A stretch of 64,000 nucleotides of DNA. Origin: Saccharopolyspora flava. GTDB taxonomy: Bacteria > Actinomycetota > Actinomycetes > Mycobacteriales > Pseudonocardiaceae. The translations under genes were made by a program, and so were the position numbers. Within the stretch, counting starts at the first letter, position 1; each line of letters begins with the position of its first letter. A model generated the notes under the pieces. That model was given only the letters and a program-made list of their open reading frames with translations. It made no database searches and was not told the origin of the DNA. Location: positions 682,001 through 746,000 of the forward strand of contig NZ_FOZX01000003.1 of assembly GCF_900116135.1 (NCBI RefSeq). Direction: 5' to 3'. Shown here piece by piece: positions 26,197 through 34,969 of this stretch.

Positions 26197-27753
26197 TCAC
26201 CTTTCCCGGTTTTCCAGCCAGATCGTGGTGTTCGGCGCCAGCTCACCGGTCCACGCGGCGAGCCCGTCGCTGCTCATCAGCAGCTCACCGGGCAGGTCCA
26301 GCGCGACCGGGGCGTCGCCGAGGTTGGTGGCGCAGGTGAAGCCCGGTTCGCGGCGGAACGCCAGCACGCCGTCGGGGGCGTCCAGCCAGGTCAGCTCGCC
26401 GTCGCCGAGCGCAGGCAGCTCGCGGCGGCGCGCGAGGGCGTCGCGGTAGAGCCGCAGCACCGAGTCCGGCTCCGCGCCTTGGACCTCGACCGTCGAGTCC
26501 GCCCACTCCCGGGGCGCGGGCAGCCAGCTCCCGCCGGGGCCGAAGCCGAACGGGGGCTCGTCGCCGGACCAGGGCAGCGGCACGCGGCAGCCGTCGCGGC
26601 CGACGTCGGTGCCGCCGGAGCGGGTCCAGATCGGGTCCTGGCGGACCTCGTCGGGCAGCTCCAGCACCTCGGGAAGTCCCAACTCCTCGCCCTGGTAGAC
26701 GTAGACCGAGCCGGGCAGCGCGAAGCTGAGCAGCGCGGCCGCCCGGGCGCGGGCCAGGCCGGTCTCGCCGTCGCCGTAGCGGGTCACCGGCCGCTGGACG
26801 TCGTGGTTGCCCAGCACCCAGGTCGTGGTCGCGCCGACCTGGGCGGTGGTGGCCAGCGACTCGGTGATGACCTGCCGGAACTCGGCCGCCGACCAGGGCG
26901 CTTCCAGCAGCGCGAAGTTGAACGCCTGGTGCAGCTCGTCGGGCCGGACGTAGCGGGCCAGCCGCTCCTGGGTCGAGGCCCACGCCTCGGCGACGCCGAT
27001 CCGGCCGCCCGGGTAGGAGTCGAACAGCGCTCGCCAGTCGCGGTAGATCTCGTGCACCTCGTCCTGGTCGAAGTAGGGCAGCTCGCCGCGTCCCAGCAGG
27101 GAGATCTGCTCGTGCATCCCGGTGTCGGGCAGGTCGGGGTGCTTGATCATGCCGTGGGCGACGTCGATGCGGAACCCGTCGACGCCGCGGTCCAGCCAGA
27201 ACGCGAGGACCTTGCGGAAGTCGGCGCGCACCTGCGGGTTCCGCCAGTTCAGGTCGGGCTGCTCGGGGGCGAACAGGTGCAGGTACCACTGACCGTCGGG
27301 CAGCCGGGTCCAGGCGGGTCCGCCGAAGATGGACTCCCAGTCGTTGGGCGGTCCGTCGCCGCGCCCGTCGCGGATCAGGTAGCGGTCGCGCTCGGCCGAG
27401 CCGGGTTCGGCGGCCACGGCCTCGGCGAACCACGGGTGCCGGTCGGAGGTGTGGTTGGGGACGATGTCGACGAGCACCCGCAGCCCGGCGTCGTGCGCCT
27501 CGGCCAGCAGGGCGTCGAAGTCGCCGAGGTCGCCGAACAGCGGGTCCACGCCGCAGTGGTCGGCGACGTCGTAGCCGCCGTCGGCCATCGGCGATGGGTA
27601 GAAGGGGGTCAGCCAGATCGCGTCGACCCCGAGGTCCACGAGGTGCGGCAGCCGTTGGCGGACGCCGGCGAGGTCGCCGATGCCGTCGCCGTCGGAATCG
27701 GCGAAGCTGCGCACGTAGATCTGGTACACCACGGCATCACGCCACCAAGCCAT
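26197..27753 (-). CDS. GH13 alpha-glucosidase (oligo-1,6-glucosidase-like)
   Basis: A 518-residue cytoplasmic glycoside hydrolase. The (beta/alpha)8 barrel starts with WWRDAVVYQIYVRSF and carries the four GH13 regions: DIVPNH (96-101), GFRIDVAH with nucleophile Asp197, VAEAW with acid/base Glu256, and LGNHD with Asp318. No signal peptide, so it acts on imported maltose or maltodextrin to release glucose. ATG 27753 lies 8 nt after GGAGG. It follows lacI on the same strand with only the family B repeat between them. No operator is seen directly upstream. Confidence 0.9.
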   Translation of the reverse strand: MAWWRDAVVYQIYVRSFADSDGDGIGDLAGVRQRLPHLVDLGVDAIWLTPFYPSPMADGGYDVADHCGVDPLFGDLGDFDALLAEAHDAGLRVLVDIVPNHTSDRHPWFAEAVAAEPGSAERDRYLIRDGRGDGPPNDWESIFGGPAWTRLPDGQWYLHLFAPEQPDLNWRNPQVRADFRKVLAFWLDRGVDGFRIDVAHGMIKHPDLPDTGMHEQISLLGRGELPYFDQDEVHEIYRDWRALFDSYPGGRIGVAEAWASTQERLARYVRPDELHQAFNFALLEAPWSAAEFRQVITESLATTAQVGATTTWVLGNHDVQRPVTRYGDGETGLARARAAALLSFALPGSVYVYQGEELGLPEVLELPDEVRQDPIWTRSGGTDVGRDGCRVPLPWSGDEPPFGFGPGGSWLPAPREWADSTVEVQGAEPDSVLRLYRDALARRRELPALGDGELTWLDAPDGVLAFRREPGFTCATNLGDAPVALDLPGELLMSSDGLAAWTGELAPNTTIWLENRER

Positions 27754-27773
27754 CGTGCTTCCCTCCTGGAGCA

Positions 27774-27843
27774 GGACAGTTTTAGCCATAATTGACCGGA
27801 CAAAAGGGACTTTGATCATGGACAGTTCTGGCTAAAACTGTCC
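27774..27843. repeat. 70-bp palindromic element, family B, copy 1
   Basis: Ends in perfect 14-bp inverted arms: GGACAGTTTTAGCC (27774-27787) and its complement (27830-27843). The copy at 49814-49883, read in the opposite orientation, is also exactly 70 bp and matches at about 60 of 70 positions. It fills the whole gap between the lacI stop codon and the region just before the glucosidase ribosome site. Confidence 0.9.
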
Positions 27844-28866
27844 TCACAGCCCCCGGGTGGACTCCCGCACGATGAGGTTCGGGCGGAACAACCGGCTGAA
27901 GCTCGTCGAGCCGCGCTCAGCACCGTCGGGGTCGAGCTGCCGCAGCAGCTCGTCGACGGCCGCCGCGGCCATGTCGCGGATCGGCTGGGCCAGGGTCGTC
28001 AGCGCGGGCTGGCAGTAGGCGGCCATCGGGATGTCGTCGAACCCGACCACCGAGATGTCCTCCGGGGTGGTCAGGCCGCGCCGCTTGGCCTCCCCCATCG
28101 CCCCCAGCGCCATCACGTCCGACGAGCACAGCACCGCCGTGGGCGCCGGCCCGTCGAGCAGCCGGGCCATCGCCTCCGCGCCGCCTTCGGCGGAGAACCC
28201 GCCGTGCGCGACGAGGTCGGCGGCGGGCTCCACGCCCGCCTCCTCCAGCGCCGCCGCCCAGCCCGCGCGCTTGAGACGGGAGGGCAGCGCGCGCGACGGA
28301 CCGCTGACGAAGCCGATCCGCCGGTGCCCCAGCTCCAGCAGGTGCCGGGCCGCTGCGTGCCCGGCCAGGTGCTCGTCGACGGTGATGTCCGGGACGTCCA
28401 GACTCGGGGCGCCGCCGTTGACGAACACCATCCGGACGCCCTCGCGCCCCAGCTTCTCGTAGTAGCCGCGGGTGCGGCGCTCGTCGGTGTCCGGGTTGGC
28501 GATCTCCGGCGACACGAAGATCATCCCCTCGACGCCGCGCGCCTGGAGCATCTGGACGTACTCGCGCTCGCTCATCGCGGCCCGGGTGTTGCACAGCAGC
28601 GAGGCGTAACCCGCTTGCGCGGCACGGCTTTCCAGCGCTTCGGCGAAGGCCGGGAACACCGGGTTGGACAGCTCCGGCACCAGCAGGCCGATGACCCCGG
28701 TGCGCCGCAGCGCGCCGACGCCCCGCGCGGTGTGCGGCAGCTGGTTGACCACGTCGAGCACGCGCTGCCGGGTCTCCTCGGCGATGCCGGACTTGCGGTT
28801 GAGCACGCGGCTCACCGTGGACACGCTCACCCCGGCCGCTTCCGCGATCTCGGCCAGACCCGCCAA
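27844..28866 (-). CDS. LacI-family transcriptional repressor
   Basis: A 340-residue regulator. N-terminal LacI helix-turn-helix: AEIAEAAGVSVSTVSRVLN (about 5-23), hinge to about 60, then a periplasmic-binding-protein-like effector domain with GLLVPELSNPVF and the C-terminal SVVGFDDIPMA and TLAQP blocks. TTG 28866 was chosen because GGGAG is 7 nt upstream and it gives the standard short leader before the HTH. Three GCAA-N4-TTGC operators (28918, 29029, 34970) mark its probable targets: itself, the divergent importer and the amylase. Inducer presumably a maltose-type sugar. Confidence 0.88.
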   Translation of the reverse strand: MAGLAEIAEAAGVSVSTVSRVLNRKSGIAEETRQRVLDVVNQLPHTARGVGALRRTGVIGLLVPELSNPVFPAFAEALESRAAQAGYASLLCNTRAAMSEREYVQMLQARGVEGMIFVSPEIANPDTDERRTRGYYEKLGREGVRMVFVNGGAPSLDVPDITVDEHLAGHAAARHLLELGHRRIGFVSGPSRALPSRLKRAGWAAALEEAGVEPAADLVAHGGFSAEGGAEAMARLLDGPAPTAVLCSSDVMALGAMGEAKRRGLTTPEDISVVGFDDIPMAAYCQPALTTLAQPIRDMAAAAVDELLRQLDPDGAERGSTSFSRLFRPNLIVRESTRGL

Positions 28867-28917
28867 CGCCGGACTCCCTCCGCTGCCGATGTTCGTGACA
28901 CGATCCTGCACGGCGGA

Positions 28918-28929
28918 GCAAGAATTTGC
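28918..28929. promoter_or_regulatory. LacI operator O1 (upstream of lacI)
   Basis: GCAAGAATTTGC, 52 bp before the lacI start. Half-sites GCAA and TTGC are inverted with a 4-bp centre. The reverse complement of O3 is identical. Confidence 0.6.
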
Positions 28930-29028
28930 AATCACCTTCCGTTACCGGTTGCCGCAATGCTGTCCATTTCTGCTCGAACACCTTGACGACCGTCACATTC
29001 CAGGTATGCAATCTAACGCCGGACGCTC

Positions 29029-29040
29029 GCAAAAATTTGC
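29029..29040. promoter_or_regulatory. LacI operator O2 (upstream of the importer operon)
   Basis: GCAAAAATTTGC, flanked by CTC and CGAG to extend the symmetry. It ends 2 bp before the GAGGAGG ribosome site of the binding-protein gene, so bound repressor would block transcript elongation or initiation. Confidence 0.6.
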
Positions 29041-29056
29041 ACGAGGAGGTCTGGAC

Positions 29057-30286
29057 ATGAGACCCAAGACCACGGTCACCGCCGCCCTGGTCGCCACCCT
29101 CACCTTGGCCGGGTGCGGCGGATCGGCCGGTGACGCGAACGAGGTCGTGTACTGGGACACCAGCGGCTCCGCCGAGAGCGCGGTGTTCGGCGAGATCGCC
29201 CGGGAGTGCGGCCGCACCGGCGGCTACCGGGTGCGCGTGGAGACGGTCGCCTTCGACCAGGCCCTGAACAACTACAAGACCGCCGCCCAGGGCGGCCAGG
29301 GACCCGACGTGCTGCGCGCCGACGTCGGCTGGGTCGCGCAACTCGCCCAGGCCGGGCTCGTCCAGGACCTCTCCGGCACGCCGCTGGCCACCGACACCGC
29401 CGACTACCTGCCGAACACGCTGGAATCGACGCGGTTCGAGGGCAAGACCTACGCGGTCCCGCAGGTCACCGACGCGCTCGCGCTGTTCTACAACAAGCGC
29501 GCGCTGCGGGACGCCGGCGTGGCACCGCCGCAGAGCTGGGACGAGCTCAAGGCCATCGCCCCGAAGCTGGGCGGCGAGAACGCGCTGTTCCTCAACAACG
29601 ACGAGTACTACGCGCTGCCGTTCATCTACACCCACGGCGGCGACCTGGTGAACCCCGACGCGCGGATGATCACCGTCAACTCCCCCGAGACGGTGCGCGG
29701 CGTGCAGGTCGCCAAGGACCTGCTCGACGCCAAGGCCGCGCGCACCTCGCTGGACCAGCCCAACTCCTACACCAGCATGAAGACCGCGTTCACCACCGGC
29801 GAGACCGCGATGGTCATCGACGGGCCGTGGGCCGTCTCGGAGTTCACCTCCTCCCCCGAGTTCGCCGACCCCGCCAACCTCGGCATCGCCCCGGTTCCCG
29901 GCTCGGCCACCCCGTCGCCGGTCGGCGGGCACGACTACGTGATCCGGCAGGGCAGCGACGCCACCGAGGCCTCCCGGAAGTTCGTGTCCTGCATGAGCAG
30001 CACCGCCAACCAGGCCGAGGTCGCCGCCGAGCTGGGCCTGCTGCCCACCCGCAAGTCCGCCTACGGCGACCCTGCGGTGGCGGCGAACCCGATCGTCACC
30101 GCGTTCCGCCCGCTGGCCGCCAGCACGCACTCGCGGGCGTGGATCCCGCAGAACGCCGAACTCCTCGAACCGCTGCAGACCGCCTACGGCGACGTGCTCT
30201 CCGGCCGCAAACCCGCTCAGGCCGCGCTCGACGAGCTCGCCCAGACCTACCAGTCCACGATCCTCACCGACTACGCGAAGCGCTGA
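29057..30286 (+). CDS. sugar ABC transporter substrate-binding lipoprotein
   Basis: A 409-residue extracellular binding protein of the MalE/AglE type (family 1). Signal peptide with lipobox LAGC (mature Cys about 19). The body begins VVYWDTSG and includes WVAQLAQAGLVQDL and FTTGETAMVIDGPWAV, hallmark pieces of group 1 binding proteins. It likely captures maltose, maltodextrin or another alpha-glucoside for the two permeases that follow. ATG 29057 lies 7 nt after GAGGAGG. Operator O2 sits just upstream. Ligand inferred from neighbouring amylase and glucosidase. Confidence 0.9.
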   Translation: MRPKTTVTAALVATLTLAGCGGSAGDANEVVYWDTSGSAESAVFGEIARECGRTGGYRVRVETVAFDQALNNYKTAAQGGQGPDVLRADVGWVAQLAQAGLVQDLSGTPLATDTADYLPNTLESTRFEGKTYAVPQVTDALALFYNKRALRDAGVAPPQSWDELKAIAPKLGGENALFLNNDEYYALPFIYTHGGDLVNPDARMITVNSPETVRGVQVAKDLLDAKAARTSLDQPNSYTSMKTAFTTGETAMVIDGPWAVSEFTSSPEFADPANLGIAPVPGSATPSPVGGHDYVIRQGSDATEASRKFVSCMSSTANQAEVAAELGLLPTRKSAYGDPAVAANPIVTAFRPLAASTHSRAWIPQNAELLEPLQTAYGDVLSGRKPAQAALDELAQTYQSTILTDYAKR

Positions 30287-30288
30287 TC

Positions 30289-31206
30289 ATGCGGAACTTC
30301 CTCGCCCGGTACTGGTTCGGCTACGCGATGGTGCTGCCGGTGATCGCGGTCCTCGCGCTGCTGGTCGTGCTGCCGCTGCTGCAAGGCGTGTATTTCGGGT
30401 TCACCGACATCAACGACACCACCATCGCCAACCCGGTGCTGGACCGGGAGGCGCGGTACTCGTTCGTCGGCTGGGACAACTACCTCAACGTGCTGTCGGG
30501 CTCGGCGGCGTTCGGGTCGTTCTGGTCGACGCTGGCGCGCACCGCGATCTGGACGTTCGCGTGCGTGGCCTGCCACTACGGCATCGGGCTGGGCCTGGCG
30601 ATGCTGCTCAACCGCCGGATGCGCGGGCGCGGGCTGTACCGGGTGCTGCTGATCCTGCCGTGGGCGGTGCCGGTGTTCATCAGCGCCTTCGCCTGGCGGT
30701 ACCTGCTCAACGCCGACTACGGCCTGGTCAACTGGGTGCTGGAGTCGCTGGGGCTGCCCGGGCAGATCTGGCTCGGGCAGTCCGACCTGGCGCTGGTGTC
30801 GGTGATCGCGGTCAACGTGTGGCTGGGCGTGCCGTTCATGATGGTGGCCCTGCTCGGCGGGCTGCAGGCCATCCCGCCGGACCTGCACGAGGCCGCCGAG
30901 ATGGACGGCGCCACGCCCTGGCAGCGGTTCGTGCACGTGACGCTGCCGGGACTGCGGCCGGTGTCGAGCAGCGTGGTGCTGCTCGGGGTGATCTGGACGT
31001 TCAACATGTTCCCGGTCATCTACCTGATCACCGGCAACAACCCGCACACCCGGATTCTGGTGACCTACGCCTTCGAGCGGTTCTTCTCCGGCGCCACCAG
31101 GGATTACGCCATCGCCTCCACCTACGGCGTGCTGATCCTGTCGGTGCTGCTGGTCTTCGCCGCGATCTACCGCCGCGCGATGGCGCGGCAAGGAGAGGAG
31201 CTTTGA
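30289..31206 (+). CDS. sugar ABC transporter permease (MalF type)
   Basis: A 305-residue inner-membrane permease with six or more hydrophobic helices and the EAA coupling loop EAAEMDGATPWQRFVHVTLP (about 203-222), where the transporter ATPase docks. It starts 2 bp after the binding-protein stop. Its TGA shares one base with the ATG of the second permease (TGATG), so the three genes are one operon. Family is clear; sugar inferred from context. Confidence 0.92.
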   Translation: MRNFLARYWFGYAMVLPVIAVLALLVVLPLLQGVYFGFTDINDTTIANPVLDREARYSFVGWDNYLNVLSGSAAFGSFWSTLARTAIWTFACVACHYGIGLGLAMLLNRRMRGRGLYRVLLILPWAVPVFISAFAWRYLLNADYGLVNWVLESLGLPGQIWLGQSDLALVSVIAVNVWLGVPFMMVALLGGLQAIPPDLHEAAEMDGATPWQRFVHVTLPGLRPVSSSVVLLGVIWTFNMFPVIYLITGNNPHTRILVTYAFERFFSGATRDYAIASTYGVLILSVLLVFAAIYRRAMARQGEEL

Positions 31207-32102
31207 TGAGCATCGACGCGGCGTCCCTGCGGGCGTCCTCGGCCACGACCCGGCCTCGGGGCCGGGGACGGCGTTCGGCGTGGGCGAGCATCGGGTTGCA
31301 CGGCGCGCTGATCGTCGCGTCGCTGATCGCGGTGTTCCCGGTGTTCTGGGTCGTGGTGGTGTCGTTCAAGCCGGACGCGAAGGCGATCGAGGCGACGCCG
31401 TCGCTGCTCAACGACTCCAGCCTGGACAACTACGTCGACGTGCTCACCGGTGCGAAGGGCTCGTTCCTGACGTGGTTCGGCAACTCGGTGCTCATCGCGG
31501 CGCTGACCACGGTGCTGGGCGTGCTGCTGGCGGCGAGCACCGCCTACGCGCTGAGCCGGTTCCGGTTCCCGGGCAGGCACTGGATGCTGCTGTCGTTCCT
31601 GGTCGTGCAGATGTTCCCGTTCGCGGTGCTGATCGTGCCGCTGTACAACATCCTGCTCGCGCTGGGGTTGCAGGGCAGTTCACTCGGGCTGGTGCTGGTC
31701 TACTGCAGCACCGCGATCCCGTTCTGCACGTTCATGCTCAAGGGCTACTTCGACGGCATCCCGGCCGACATCGACGAGGCCGGCCGGGTCGACGGGCTCT
31801 CGCCGTGGGGCGTGTTCTGGCGGCTGGTGCTGCCGCTGGCGCGGCCCGGACTGGCGGTGACCGGGTTCTACTCGTTCATCGTGGCCTGGAGCGAGGTCGC
31901 GTTCGCCTCGGCGTTCCTGTCGGCGGCCGACGAGTCGAAGACCCTCGCGGTGGGGTTGCAGGTGTTCGTGCAGCAGAACCGGGCCGAGTGGGGCCATCTC
32001 GCGGCGGCGTCGGTGCTGGTGGCGGTCCCCGCGGTGATCGTGTTCTACGCGGTCCAGCGCTTCCTGGTGTCGGGGCTGGCGGCGGGCAGCGTGAAGGGCT
32101 AG
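31206..32102 (+). CDS. sugar ABC transporter permease (MalG type)
   Basis: A 298-residue permease, partner of the previous one. Six predicted helices and an EAA loop, DEAGRVDGLSPWGVFWRLVL (about 190-209). The N-terminus of about 30 residues is polar and Arg-rich. No gene for an ABC ATPase follows, so the importer must borrow one encoded elsewhere, as the MsiK-type shared ATPase does in Streptomyces. No hairpin terminator was found after the stop. Confidence 0.92.
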   Translation: MSIDAASLRASSATTRPRGRGRRSAWASIGLHGALIVASLIAVFPVFWVVVVSFKPDAKAIEATPSLLNDSSLDNYVDVLTGAKGSFLTWFGNSVLIAALTTVLGVLLAASTAYALSRFRFPGRHWMLLSFLVVQMFPFAVLIVPLYNILLALGLQGSSLGLVLVYCSTAIPFCTFMLKGYFDGIPADIDEAGRVDGLSPWGVFWRLVLPLARPGLAVTGFYSFIVAWSEVAFASAFLSAADESKTLAVGLQVFVQQNRAEWGHLAAASVLVAVPAVIVFYAVQRFLVSGLAAGSVKG

Positions 32103-32169
32103 CGACATCCCCGCGAGATTCGAACGCCCCACGCCGGGTTTCGGAGGGGTCACCGTTCCGCGACACCAC

Positions 32170-32175
32170 TACGCT
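32170..32175 (+). promoter_or_regulatory. -10-like hexamer of the methyltransferase gene
   Basis: TACGCT ends 7 nt before ATG 32183; no ribosome site is visible, compatible with a leaderless transcript. No -35 recognised. Confidence 0.3.
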
Positions 32176-32182
32176 GGACGGC

Positions 32183-33076
32183 ATGGTGGAATTCAGGCTC
32201 GATCGGCCGTTGGTGCTCGACGGCGGGTTGGCCACGGAGTTGGAGGCGATGGGGCACGAGCTCGCCGACGCGCTGTGGTCGGCCCGCCTGCTGACCGATG
32301 CTCCGGAGGAGATCGTCGCCGCGCACGCCGCGTTCTACCGGGCGGGCGCCGACGTGGCCACCACCGCCAGCTACCAGGCGTCGTTCGAGGGCTTCGCCGA
32401 GCGCGGCCTGGACCGCTCGGCGGCGGAGCGGCTGATGCGCCGCAGCGTCGAGCTGGCCCGGCTGGCCGGTGAGGTCGAGCCGGGCGAGCGCCGGTGGGTC
32501 GCCGCCTCCGTCGGCCCCTACGGCGCGACGCTGGCCGACGGTTCCGAATATCGCGGCGACTACGGCCTGACCAAGCAGCAGCTGCGCGAGTTCCACCTGC
32601 CCCGGCTGGAGACGCTGGTCAGCGCCGCCCCGGACATCCTCGCTCTGGAGACCGTTCCGGAGGTCTCCGAGGCCGAGGTGCTGGTCGAGGCCGTGGAGGG
32701 CCTGGGCGTCCCGGCGTGGTTGTCGTTCACCGTCGAGGGCGACCGCACGCGCGGCGGCCAGCCGCTGTCGGAGGCGTTCGCGCTGGCCGAGTCCGATGCG
32801 ATCAGCGCGATCGGCATCAACTGCTCGGACCCCGAGGACGTCCTGCCCGCGCTCGAAATCGCGCGCGCCGCAACGGGAAAACCCCTCGTGGCCTACCCGA
32901 ACAGCGGCGAGGGCTGGGACGCCGAGCACCACGCCTGGACCGGGGACGCCCGCCTCTCCCCGCGCCAAGCCCGACGCTGGCGCGACGCGGGCGCCATGCT
33001 CGTCGGCGGCTGCTGCCGAGTCCGCCCGGAAGACATCACCGCGGTAGCGGAAACCCTCCTCGACCCAGAATCCTGA
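32183..33076 (+). CDS. mmuM: homocysteine S-methyltransferase
   Basis: A 297-residue zinc-dependent methyltransferase that moves a methyl group from S-methylmethionine (or SAM) to homocysteine, giving methionine. Barrel motifs: LDGGLATELE near the start, TTASYQAS (about 56-63), and the zinc ligands, one Cys in INCSDP (about 213) and the pair in GGCCR near 275. ATG 32183 has a poor ribosome site and may begin a leaderless message. It lies between the importer operon and the amylase with no obvious functional tie to either. Confidence 0.88.
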   Translation: MVEFRLDRPLVLDGGLATELEAMGHELADALWSARLLTDAPEEIVAAHAAFYRAGADVATTASYQASFEGFAERGLDRSAAERLMRRSVELARLAGEVEPGERRWVAASVGPYGATLADGSEYRGDYGLTKQQLREFHLPRLETLVSAAPDILALETVPEVSEAEVLVEAVEGLGVPAWLSFTVEGDRTRGGQPLSEAFALAESDAISAIGINCSDPEDVLPALEIARAATGKPLVAYPNSGEGWDAEHHAWTGDARLSPRQARRWRDAGAMLVGGCCRVRPEDITAVAETLLDPES

Positions 33077-33095
33077 CCCGCTCCCCCTGGAAAAC

Positions 33096-33372
33096 GACAG
33101 TTTTCATGAAAACTGTCCCCTCCAAAGACCACGACACTCACACGAAAACGCCCCCACCCCCGAGGCGGAAGACGTCGACCCGACGGACTCCCGACCCCAG
33201 GGACGGGGAAGTTTTCATGAAAACTGTCCTCCCCCACGAGTCGGGAGGTTTTCATGAAAACTGTCCCTCCCCCGAGGTGGAGACGTCGAGATGACGGTCT
33301 CCCGTCCTCAGGGGGAGGGAAGTTTTCATGAAAACTGTCGTTCCCGAGGGGTGGGGAGGTTTTCATGAAAAC
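33096..33372. repeat. array of five GTTTTCATGAAAAC palindromes (family C)
   Basis: The same 14-bp perfect palindrome occurs at 33103-33116 (less its first base offset, within a 22-bp palindrome at 33096-33117), 33211-33224, 33248-33261, 33322-33335 and 33359-33372. Copies 2-3 and 4-5 form two diverged units about 111 bp apart with similar lead-ins (GACGTCGA and CTCCCG words). The last copy extends to a near-perfect 32-bp palindrome. It fills the gap between two converging genes. The ATGAAAACTGTCC frames do not code for a conserved protein. Confidence 0.88.
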
Positions 33373-33401
33373 TTCCCCACCACCCGAGGGAGGCGACGGG
33401 C

Positions 33402-34856
33402 TCAGCCGAGCTTGGCTCCGGCGTGGAGGGCCACGCCCGAGTCAGGGGCGACGGTGGCGGTGAACTTGCCGTCGTCGCCGACCTCGATCGTCTGGCCGGT
33501 GCAGGCACCGTCGGCGAGCTCACCGGACATGACGTCGCAGTAGCTGCCCGCCGGCAGCGAGGTCTGGAAGGTCTGCGACAGCTCGCCGCCCTCCCGGTTG
33601 ATCACCACGAAGCCCTTGTCCTGACGGCCGAACGCGATCTGACCGCCGCCGTTGTCCCACCAGTCGCTGAGACCGGTGCCGGCGACCGCGCCGTGGAACC
33701 CGGCCATCCCGGCGATCATCGGGTGCCGGTGCTCGCACACCCACGCCTGGTCGTCGCAGTTCGCGGCCTTGGTCGTGCCGTCGGTCTCCGCGGGCGGGCC
33801 CTGGTCGGAGTTGTCGAAGGCGTAGCCGGAGATCAGCTGCGGCGTGCCGTAGGGGTAGGCCAGCTCGAACGCCACGCCCAGGTCGTAGGCCGCGCCGTCC
33901 TTGTAGGTCAAAGTCGGCGTGCTGCGCTGGGTGTCGTGGTTGTCGATGAACACCACGGCCTGCTCGCTGGGCAGGGTCATCGAGTCGCCCAGGTTCGCCA
34001 GCTGCGCGAGCGAACCGTTCTTGAAGGCGTCGCTGACCTTGCCGTGGTAGGCGAACTCGGTGACGTCGCCGTTGCCGGTGTACTCCCCCGCCGTGGTGGT
34101 GGAGTCGGCGATGACCTCCTGGAACACGTAGGGCTTCTGCCCGGTTCCGGGAACGGTGTTGAGCCCGCCGAAGATCGCGCCGACGTCCTCCGGCGGCATG
34201 TGCTTGACCCCGTCGACCCGGAAGCCCGACACGCCCAGGCTGATCAGGTCGTTGAGGTAGGCGGTCTCACGCTGGCGCACGTAGTCGCTCTCGGTCTTGA
34301 GGTCGGAGAGACCGACGAGCTCGCAGTTGCGGACCTCCCACTTGTCCTCGTAGTTGGCGATGTCGCGGCGGCAGTCGTGGAAGTCGGCGTCGGAGTAGGT
34401 GCCCGGGTAGTCGTACTTGGTGAACTCCGATCCCGCGCTGCCCGGGTGGTCGCCGTCGGACCCGGCCATGTGGTTGACCACGGCGTCGGCGTAGATCTGC
34501 ACGCCGGCGTCGTTGCAGGTCTTGACCATGTTGGCGAACTGCTCGCGGTTCCCGCGGCGGCTCTCGATCTGGTAGCTGACCGGCTGGTAGTCCTGGTACC
34601 AGGGGTGACCGGCCTCGGGCAGCACGATGTGCTCCTGCGGCGGCGAGACCTGGACCGCGCCGTAGCCCTTCGGGCCGAGGAAGCTCGTGCACTCGCCGGC
34701 GATCGAGTCCCAGTTCCACTGGAACATCTGGACGATCGGTCCGGCCACCGGAGCGGCCGCCGGGGCGGGGGCCGGTGCCGGCGCCTGACCGAACGCGGCG
34801 GGGACCAGGGCGGTGCCGACCGCGGCCGCGGCCAGCACTATCGCCGGTAATCGCAT
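33402..34856 (-). CDS. secreted alpha-amylase (GH13)
   Basis: A 484-residue extracellular enzyme that cuts internal alpha-1,4 links of starch and glycogen. Signal peptide about 1-23, then a Pro-Ala linker to residue 40. Catalytic residues are Asp215 in GFRVDGVKH, Glu247 in FQEVI and Asp308 in FIDNHD; DAVVNH (124-129) is region I. No starch-binding domain is present; the protein ends after the domain C beta sheet. ATG 34856 is 6 nt after AAGGAG. Operator O3 lies 114 bp upstream, so the LacI protein should repress it. Confidence 0.93.
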   Translation of the reverse strand: MRLPAIVLAAAAVGTALVPAAFGQAPAPAPAPAAAPVAGPIVQMFQWNWDSIAGECTSFLGPKGYGAVQVSPPQEHIVLPEAGHPWYQDYQPVSYQIESRRGNREQFANMVKTCNDAGVQIYADAVVNHMAGSDGDHPGSAGSEFTKYDYPGTYSDADFHDCRRDIANYEDKWEVRNCELVGLSDLKTESDYVRQRETAYLNDLISLGVSGFRVDGVKHMPPEDVGAIFGGLNTVPGTGQKPYVFQEVIADSTTTAGEYTGNGDVTEFAYHGKVSDAFKNGSLAQLANLGDSMTLPSEQAVVFIDNHDTQRSTPTLTYKDGAAYDLGVAFELAYPYGTPQLISGYAFDNSDQGPPAETDGTTKAANCDDQAWVCEHRHPMIAGMAGFHGAVAGTGLSDWWDNGGGQIAFGRQDKGFVVINREGGELSQTFQTSLPAGSYCDVMSGELADGACTGQTIEVGDDGKFTATVAPDSGVALHAGAKLG

Positions 34857-34969
34857 GACGTTCTCCTTCGCGTCGTCGAGCGGTGAGGCAAACGTCTACG
34901 ATCACATTTTCTTGCGCCGGTAAAGTCAATACGCCGAAGGAACCGGCAATTTACCAGCACTAACACTTC

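Noticed and set aside
27774-27843. Family B repeat as a LacI operator for the glucosidase gene
   Set aside because: A homologous copy lies at cobS/AraC, unrelated to sugar use, and it does not contain GCAA-N4-TTGC.
33096-33372. CRISPR array reading of the GTTTTCATGAAAAC repeats
   Set aside because: Spacing is irregular, repeats are perfect short palindromes, spacers are themselves related, and no cas gene is present.
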